From positions 1,984,001-2,048,000 of the forward strand of contig CP053154.1 in the NCBI GenBank assembly GCA_014607495.2: a stretch of DNA of 64,000 bases. The letters are read 5' to 3'. This document shows positions 57,843-64,000 of the stretch, in pieces. A program made the position numbers and the translations under genes. The notes below the pieces were generated by a model. The model was given only the letters and a program-made list of their open reading frames with translations, did not search any database and had not been told where the DNA came from. Within the stretch, counting starts at the first letter, position 1. Every line of letters begins with the position of its first letter. The DNA comes from Carposina sasakii (Eukaryota > Arthropoda > Insecta > Lepidoptera > Carposinidae).

Positions 57843-60251
57843 TTATTCACTATCGCTACTAAAAAGATCCCAGAAATTTCTCTTCAAATCAACCGTAGAA
57901 ACATTATAATATTTTGATGGCTTTTTAACCATCTTTGCTAGATCCTTAGGTTTAAAATTTACTTTAATATCAGATAAAATAGTAACATTTGAAGTAGATG
58001 CATTACTGACATGATAATGATTAGTTTCTCCTATAGGTTCGACATCATCAGAATTAGGTAAAACTTTATTGGTTACTAACATCTCTAGGTCTTCTTGCTC
58101 AGATTCACTTTCAGATGTAGATTCTATAACAAGTCGTTTTGCTCTTGAACGTTTAACATGATCAGTAATTAATTTGTGACTTTTTATGGCATAACATTGG
58201 CAAATATTGGGCTTTAAACAAAAGCAGCTTAAAATTCGATATTGAATTATATTATCTTCGTTTGGTATTACTTGGTGTATTTTTTGCGTATTTGGAACGG
58301 CCACAAATTTACAACCCTCAATTTGATTTTCTATTCTCAATATGTCCTCCTGATCAATAAGAAATAATTTTACAGTGGTAGCAGTATTGTGTTCAAGTAA
58401 TTGAATCGCAGTTTCAGCATCAGGTATATCATGTCCGTATGATATTTGTTTATCTAACAATCTTTTTACTACTCCCCCAACCCCATCCGCTGCACCCTTC
58501 CCATGGGCCGCTTCAAAAAAATTCCAGGTTGCAAAAATAAAACCATAAGATTCTATCATTTTGGTAAGAAGGGCAAAGTTCTTCTTTTGCCTGTATTGAC
58601 TTGACGGACCATCTGAGAAGAAATGTATAGTGTCTTTCAAAGGAAATCTATGTTTAATGTCACGCATCAGGGGCTCCAAGTGAGCCCAGATCGATTCCGG
58701 TGTGTGTTTGTTGCAGTTGGAAAATGTACAAAATGATTCGGGATCAGTTTCATCATTATATATAATGCTTGTGTGCAAGGTGATTTGTGAATGTGATGCT
58801 CCAAAATGTACTGCTTGTATTTCATTATGAAATTTGCAATTATAATTTTCTGAGAAGTCACAATGTAGCATAATTTCATTTCTTTGTAAATTCTCCTTCA
58901 ATGATTTATAAATTTTGTATTGATGTGAAATGTTGTAAATATGAATTTTAAAGCCTCTTAATTCCGTGTCAAAATTTGATAATAGAGATTCTAACATACC
59001 TGATATTATTTGTTTAATTGTTTTTTTGGTTGATTTTTTTTCATTGTTCTTTTCATATTCTATGGTTTTGACCGTCCACTCTAGCCATGACACTTTTTCA
59101 TTCAATTTTATATTCAGTAAGTCATATCTGATTGATTTGTTTTTGCAAATATCACATGTTGAATACATGCACTTTTGGGAGTATAAATCACACACTGTAG
59201 ACTTTATAACGGTGTCCAAAGTATCACCGTCCTTAAAATTTTTTAGTGTTTTTAGGGATGTAAACTTGAAATCTATATTACTGTGTCTTTTGCAAAGACA
59301 AGTATTTCGATTTGATAAATTTGGGATCAATACGTAAAATGGCTTGAAACGTCTGAATGTGGCGTATGAAATTGGAATTCCAGTCTCCTTTACAAATTTT
59401 AACCGTAAATTTACCATCGAATCTAGCAAATATCGTCTTTGCATTTTAACTTTATTTTTTGTTTTAGTTTCTTTCTTAGCTGCAGTAGCTCGACTGACAT
59501 CATCTTGGTTAAAAAAAGTATAAATTTTATTTGCTAGGTTATTTCGTTTAATATTAACTTTTTTTGCATTACGTCTGATTGGGTATTTAATCCCAATAGC
59601 AGACTGTAATTTACTTTTCATTTTATACCCTTTTACGATGTCGTTACTTACAATTTCTTTTAATACATTTCTCTTTTCATTACTTCCTGCTGCATTATAT
59701 TGTATTTTTAAGGATTCTATTAACACATTCTTTTCAAATAACTCCTTTTTAATAATTTCTTTTTCTTCTTCAGTAGTGTTTAAATTAGCAACAAATGAGT
59801 TGGTTTTTGATATTGGGCTTGACACAGTATAAAATGACTCTCTGCTAAACATATTTTCTTTTTCTTCGTCTTCTTTTGTGTTTTGCAAAATTTTGTATCT
59901 ATATATTTTTTTCTTTAAAGCTTTATTCTCTTTGATTAATAATTCAATTTTTTTCTTCATATTTTTATTTTCTTTGGTTAATGTTCTATATCTTTTCTGA
60001 TATATTCTTTGGTATTCTTTTCGAGTTTTACCCTTTTCTATAACTTCTTGTTTATAGTCTGATTTTTGTTTTAAAGTCCTCCAATATTTTCGCCTGCTTT
60101 CTTTCTCTCGATCCGATAGCTCCCCAATTTTTTTATAGAATTTTTTAGCTCTTTCTAAATTTTTTTCCTGTAGTGCTTTCCATTTTTGAGGATTATTCAA
60201 TTTTAGTCGGTCTCGGTACCGTTTTTGCCTCTCTGCCGCAGACAAAGGCAT
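57843..60251 (-). CDS. DDE-type transposase-like protein (802 aa), intact
   Basis: It probably catalyses excision and insertion of the element at 56924-61587. Residues 5-62 are very basic (AERQKRYRDRLK motif). Residues about 75-125 look like a coiled coil. Residues 250-277 (start DDVSRATAAKK) form a conserved-looking block. A first cysteine cluster has C318, C320, H323, C354, C361, C366 and C369; a second is CxCx5CxC at 676-686. Candidate catalytic residues are D465 in LHCDFSENY, D547 in FFSDGPSSQY and E580 in WNFFEAAHGKG; D589 in DGVGG is the alternative third acid. A basic KRSRAKR (700-706) precedes an acidic serine-rich tail. The frame opens at 60278, but an acceptor site (ending 60257) lies between that and this ATG, which is the first in-frame ATG of the predicted spliced mRNA. 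I recognise the DFSENY / SDGPSSQY / EAAHGKGAADGVGG layout from uncharacterised transposon-like proteins of many animals. A domesticated gene is unlikely given the intact TIRs. Confidence 0.88.
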   Translation of the reverse strand: MPLSAAERQKRYRDRLKLNNPQKWKALQEKNLERAKKFYKKIGELSDREKESRRKYWRTLKQKSDYKQEVIEKGKTRKEYQRIYQKRYRTLTKENKNMKKKIELLIKENKALKKKIYRYKILQNTKEDEEKENMFSRESFYTVSSPISKTNSFVANLNTTEEEKEIIKKELFEKNVLIESLKIQYNAAGSNEKRNVLKEIVSNDIVKGYKMKSKLQSAIGIKYPIRRNAKKVNIKRNNLANKIYTFFNQDDVSRATAAKKETKTKNKVKMQRRYLLDSMVNLRLKFVKETGIPISYATFRRFKPFYVLIPNLSNRNTCLCKRHSNIDFKFTSLKTLKNFKDGDTLDTVIKSTVCDLYSQKCMYSTCDICKNKSIRYDLLNIKLNEKVSWLEWTVKTIEYEKNNEKKSTKKTIKQIISGMLESLLSNFDTELRGFKIHIYNISHQYKIYKSLKENLQRNEIMLHCDFSENYNCKFHNEIQAVHFGASHSQITLHTSIIYNDETDPESFCTFSNCNKHTPESIWAHLEPLMRDIKHRFPLKDTIHFFSDGPSSQYRQKKNFALLTKMIESYGFIFATWNFFEAAHGKGAADGVGGVVKRLLDKQISYGHDIPDAETAIQLLEHNTATTVKLFLIDQEDILRIENQIEGCKFVAVPNTQKIHQVIPNEDNIIQYRILSCFCLKPNICQCYAIKSHKLITDHVKRSRAKRLVIESTSESESEQEDLEMLVTNKVLPNSDDVEPIGETNHYHVSNASTSNVTILSDIKVNFKPKDLAKMVKKPSKYYNVSTVDLKRNFWDLFSSDSE

Positions 60252-60256
60252 ATTTT

Positions 60257-60958
60257 CTGTAAAGAATAAAAAATACAATGTAATAACTCAGAAAATAATA
60301 ATTAAAAAAATCATATTTAACGATAAAAGCAGTCTATTTTGAAGCATACGTCGTCGTAAAATTTAACGTGAAAATTAAATTTTGCATCACATTAACAAAT
60401 CACATTGTATACAAGTATTTTGAACATTGAGAATAGTATCAAACTTGTCATGCTAGAATAAGTCAGAGCCTGTTAATGCTAGACGAAAATACTTGGGTTA
60501 TATTAAATAAATATATTACACTAATAACTCAAAGCTGCAGATCGCAATATACACTCGATCGCGCAACTTGTACAGTATAAACCAAAACGAAGGTATAAAA
60601 TGATTAGTAAATTACAGTCAGCTATTATAGGGCCAATTTGAGGATTTTAAGTTATCCAAGCATCACTCAAAACACTGAATACGACCATAGAAAAACATGT
60701 TTATTTTACTATTGGTTTAATTATAATTTATATAATATTTTAAAATCATGCTGTGGACACGTCTTAATCCAATTTTATGTAACGTAACATAAAAAAATGT
60801 TACATAAGTGTGACATAAAGGAACAAGTAAGCATGTTTTTCTACAAACTAACCTCAAATCACAGAACATAATTCACTCGATCGTTGCAGCTAATTAGCGA
60901 CAGAATAGCACTATCATAATAGTTTCCTGACAATTAAAAATAGTTTAAATTTACTTAC
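60257..60958 (-). other. Predicted intron in the 5' leader of the transposase gene
   Basis: On the minus strand the donor reads AAG|GTAAGT at 60961-60953, a perfect consensus. The acceptor TTCTTTACAG ends at 60257, five bases before the transposase ATG. Length 702 bp. Splicing would join a non-coding first exon to the ORF. Extending the transposase frame into the first exon meets TAA before any ATG, which supports the chosen start. Not verified by transcript data. Confidence 0.65.
60774..60822. repeat. Cluster of TTACATAA-like motifs in the right part of the transposon
   Basis: Contains TTTTATGTAAC, GTAACATAAA, TGTTACATAA and GTGACATAAA back to back, related to the left subterminal hairpin (TGTTACTTTTATGT and TATGTCAC). 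A further copy, GTTACATAAAT, lies near 61153. The cluster is inside the predicted 5' leader intron. Candidate transposase or host-factor binding array; function inferred only. Confidence 0.5.
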
Positions 60959-61080
60959 CTTGCGTATTTTTTCCAATTTACCAAAAAGAAACCAGATAAA
61001 TGTTTTTTATCGACGCACACCATACACCCAACTTTTTTGCCGAGAACAAAATGGCTGCTGCCCTGTGATTGGTCGCCTGA
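60959..61080 (-). promoter_or_regulatory. Predicted leader exon, CCAAT box and promoter of the transposase
   Basis: Upstream of the predicted donor, the minus strand carries ACCAATCAC (near 61064-61072), a CCAAT/NF-Y-type box. Close by is GCAGCAGCCATTTTG, which on the plus strand reads AAAATGGCTGC, close to a YY1/Pho site. The leader exon also holds an out-of-frame upstream ATG at 61023. In the spliced mRNA this would give a 42-codon uORF ending inside the transposase frame. It could limit translation of the transposase. Transcription start unknown. Confidence 0.4.
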
Positions 61081-61553
61081 GGTTCGGACAGTGACAGCAA
61101 ATGTTGCCAGTATTAAAGTTTAACAAAATACCTTTTTCGCGACTAAATAATGCGTTACATAAATGAAATAACATCGATGAAGTAATTTTGAGACCAGTTT
61201 TATTTTTTATTTATAACTAAAATTAATGTGTCAAATGAATTTTCAAGGATTCTACACACATTTTACAGTGTTATTAGAGAGGATAGCCAATTTTGTTTGA
61301 TAATAAATAAAATACTTTTAATGTTTTTTCAAGTTTAAAATATCAGTGCTGGAAGTTGGACACACGTTTTTTGTAGGAAGACCAGAAACATGCTTTAAAA
61401 ATTTCGCAATATATAAAAAATGAAGTATCAACTACCAACAATGACATTATAATACAATATAAAGAAAGGCTTCTTTGTAATGTTCAGTATTTTATTAATA
61501 TTGCCATTACAGTTTTTTTGTAGAAATTAAGGAAAGATGATGGACAAGATTTT

Positions 61554-61587
61554 TTTCTGAAATGAGCAATTATTTTGAAAATGACCC
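61554..61587 (-). repeat. Right terminal inverted repeat of the transposon
   Basis: Exact reverse complement of 56924-56957. It is followed by TATA, mirroring the TATA before the left end. Confidence 0.95.
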
Positions 61588-61591
61588 TATA

Positions 61592-62464
61592 TATACATAC
61601 GGCATATCATAAAAACCACATAATTATCATCTCATGTCTTTGTAATTTTTAATGTTAACTTAAGTTGTTTTCAAAACCTTGGCTTTAGAATAAGAAAATA
61701 TACAATACTTACATATATTATGGTTTTTTATTCGTATATATTTTTTTTATTTTTAATTTTAAAAATAAAATCGAATACATAATTTTGATACATTATATTT
61801 TTTTATCTCTGTATATTGTCCGTACATACTATATCCATGTCTGAAACGTTCCCCCGGGGGCTTATCGCGAAGTTAATTTCTGCTAAACAGTACAATCAAT
61901 CGAAACTTGCCAACAAGTCATGAATAATTTTAGCTCAACAACAAGGCGGCCCGAAAAGTTTTTCCCCGGTTTCCGTTTTAGACAAAGAGCTGGTAACTTA
62001 AAAGTAGGTAATGTTCTTGTCAGACTGCAGATATACGTATTCGGTAGTATTCGGATGTTGTTTTGATACGAGTATCCATTAAGTAGAATTTAACATTATA
62101 ATTTTGATATAGGGATAAGTTCTCTTTTATTGTTTCCGAGAACGTAGCAAAAGTTTGATACCTCGCGGGAACTATATGTTATCCAAGTTATGGTTTCCTA
62201 GGACTACTTAGCAGATGTACGAACGAAAAAAGATAGCCGGCTGTAGGTACCGTGCTCACATACGAATTGTCCCTTCACGGCACCGGTATCATAGGGAACC
62301 AAAGATTTACAAACGCAAAATAAAAGCTAGCTAAATAGCATACACACGTCAAACGTAAAATTTTGAGCTAAAAATAAATCAAATAACTAAGTAAAAGAAT
62401 AATTAAGAAGCGATGAACGACGACAATGCGGCAACGTGCTCTATAGAGATAATATCTTCATGCT
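61592..62464. other. No gene recognised; perfect CCCCCGGGGG palindrome at 61851-61860
   Basis: AT-rich flank of the transposon. Apart from the palindrome nothing stands out. Confidence 0.4.
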
Positions 62465-62941
62465 ACGTACTGGGTACGGGTGATTCGGAGCTGCCGATTA
62501 AAAGGTAGGTGTAGGTTTAAAACACTTTATTTGGTGGAGCAGATTACAAAATTACTGTAATTATCACTATGATACACTTTAACTCTAAACACAGCACTAA
62601 ACTATCGCTTCCTTCACTATCGCTGGTATCGTCTTTCTTATCGCTTGTTTAGCTTTCCTAGTCTTATCCCAAGACTAACTCCGTCGGCCGAGATCCGCCA
62701 TATTAATACGGCTCGACGTTCGGTCCCGAACATTCGAGAATATACCCGAGCGACCCATCTACAAAAACCCCGTAGGCGTTATCCGGGCAAGCTAGGAACG
62801 TTCTCGGGCGTTCATTCATTCAAAAACACACTAATAAAACACGCCGAGACTACCACAGAACATGCTAGTAAACGATATTGCGTTTTATCCTGCTATTAGC
62901 GACATCTAGTGAGCCAATGGGTAAACTCCCCGGTCGTAACA
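62465..62941 (-). mobile_element. Possible solo LTR of a retrotransposon
   Basis: Read on the minus strand it begins TGTTACGACCGGGGAGTTTA. It is GC-richer than its surroundings and has AATAAA (62526-62531) near its far end, as an LTR would. I could not fix the second border or a target duplication, and there are no internal retroviral-type genes next to it. Confidence 0.35.
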
Positions 62942-64000
62942 GTATCTAGGGACTGCATCGTTATAAGCAGGCTATGTACCTATATAATAAGTAAATAACA
63001 TTGATCCGTGCTTTATCCATTACATAATAATATGACTATATAAAAGTACCTAAAATGTTAAAGTAGTAATTATTTGTTGGGATAAGTTCATAATTTTAAA
63101 CGATTCTGATTCTTAATTTCCTAGTGTATTAGGTGATTTATAGCGTTATAGTTAAAACAAGGATACGTGTGATGTTGACACAGCTGAACTAATGCTGCGA
63201 TAGTTTAGATAGAATAGTAGATAACTTTTAGACGATTGTAACGTAATGGCCACATTGTCAAATCTCATACATTTTGCTTCAAGTTAAGCAATATCAAGTT
63301 TAGAAGTTCATGCTTGCCCTACTGCAGCCAGCATAAATTATTATTAACTACAATATACATAGCCGCAAGCTGCTAACTATATCTGCTACGAAAACAATAC
63401 GATAAAACGTAACCGAAGTAATCTCTAGCTCCTGGCCTAGTCCTAACGTACCATCGTTATAAAAAAGCCACCCTAAACATTCGGTAAATTCTATTCAATG
63501 GCCTCTAATTTGATGAAGTGGGGTGAGACTGAGTGTATGAATGTCGCTGCTTAAAAATGACCGTAATTTTTCCGTGTAACGTCTTTTGTGCCGAGATGAA
63601 AATGGGTCTTAATTGGACCGAAACTTTGTTACGGCTTTATTTTATTACCAACTTCACAATTCCCTTTAGCGAACTCTGTATTGTTATTAAATGCAATGGA
63701 GTAACTGGGCTCAGTAATTAATAGTGTTGGTTTTGGAATACATACTATCTACTCGTATGATAGAATATTCATTTGTGGCGTACGCTGTGCATGTTTCATT
63801 TGGAGTGCGAATGCACTTACATATTAAAGCATATGATTAACGTTTTTTTTTAAATATTATAAGAGCATTTGGACCAACTTTCATGTTTTAACCATGAACA
63901 GTTTAAAGATGCATTAACGAACAACCCTATGATAATAATCGTTGTTTACCTATCCAAAAAGTTATAAATCAAGGAATCCCTTTCAACATTACCTACAACC
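62942..64000. other. No gene or repeat recognised
   Basis: AT-rich; short frames without motifs. Confidence 0.4.

Larger units (their letters stand above)
56924..61587 (-). mobile_element. Intact DNA transposon with perfect TIRs and a full-length transposase-like gene
   Basis: The two ends are perfect inverted repeats of 34 bp (56924-56957 and 61554-61587), beginning GGGTCATTTTCAAAAT. TATA stands directly outside each end (56920-56923 and 61588-61591), which fits a 4-bp target-site duplication. TATA is palindromic, so a TA duplication with slightly longer TIRs is also possible. The element is 4,664 bp and carries a single minus-strand gene covering about half its length. Perfect TIRs and an open reading frame of 802 codons suggest recent insertion. 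It landed among older LINE debris (56488-56919). A 4-bp duplication and DDE-like residues fit the Sola superfamily, but I could not confirm this; it may be an unnamed group. Being a mobile element is near certain, the superfamily is not. Confidence 0.93.

Noticed and set aside
58966..59337. 123-codon plus-strand frame opposite the transposase
   Set aside because: Shadow of the transposase gene; hydrophobic Phe-rich translation is the antisense of Lys-rich codons.
57843..60278. Transposase start at the earlier in-frame ATG (60278)
   Set aside because: A strong splice acceptor ends at 60257 between the two ATGs, so the upstream ATG would be intronic in the spliced mRNA. It remains possible for unspliced RNA.

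Overview
This window looks like moth or butterfly (Lepidoptera) nuclear DNA. It is AT-rich and crowded with short interspersed repeats. Elements ending in ACTAGTGGACGCCCGCGACT, tRNA-like SINEs, LINE 3' tails ending in TGA or TATG repeats, and TA- or TTAA-flanked MITEs are the kind of repeats I associate with lepidopteran genomes; the taxon is inferred from them. I found no host protein-coding exon, rRNA or functional tRNA that I can support. The window is best read as intergenic or deep intronic DNA.

The main feature is an apparently intact DNA transposon at 56924-61587 (4,664 bp). It has perfect 34-bp terminal inverted repeats starting GGGTCATTTT, flanked on both sides by TATA. It carries one uninterrupted minus-strand gene (57843-60251, 802 aa) for a DDE-type transposase-like protein. 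That protein has a basic and coiled-coil N-terminus, two cysteine clusters and candidate catalytic residues D465, D547 and E580. Good splice signals predict a 702-bp intron in the 5' leader. A CCAAT box lies upstream, a poly(A) signal downstream, and a recurrent TTACATAA-like motif near both ends. The superfamily is not certain; the 4-bp duplication suggests Sola-like or an undescribed relative.

The rest is a mosaic of older repeats. 1-13000: a SINE, a 289-bp fold-back element, LINE tails, a degenerate minisatellite (10300-10495) and a TA-flanked MITE. 13000-29500: LINE and repeat-A nests, a 220-bp palindromic MITE flanked by TTAA, and a segmental duplication (23004-23202 / 23564-23803). 30700-32400: a fold-back MITE and a mosaic of three copies of one unit around a broken MITE. 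35000-42300: more MITEs, SINEs and a 380-bp inverted repeat. 45405-46008: a hAT-type element with a perfect 8-bp duplication, containing a LINE fragment with its own 12-bp duplication. 49508-49620: the tail of a mariner transposase. 52884-53785: a 902-bp element flanked by TTAA. 62465-62941: a possible solo LTR.

Family labels used below are local. SINE-1, -2 and -3 are three tRNA-like SINEs. L1, L2 and L3 are three LINE 3' tail types. Repeats A-D are unclassified dispersed repeats. MITE-E, -F and -G are short inverted-repeat elements. Homology calls come from reading the sequence by eye, with no database search.
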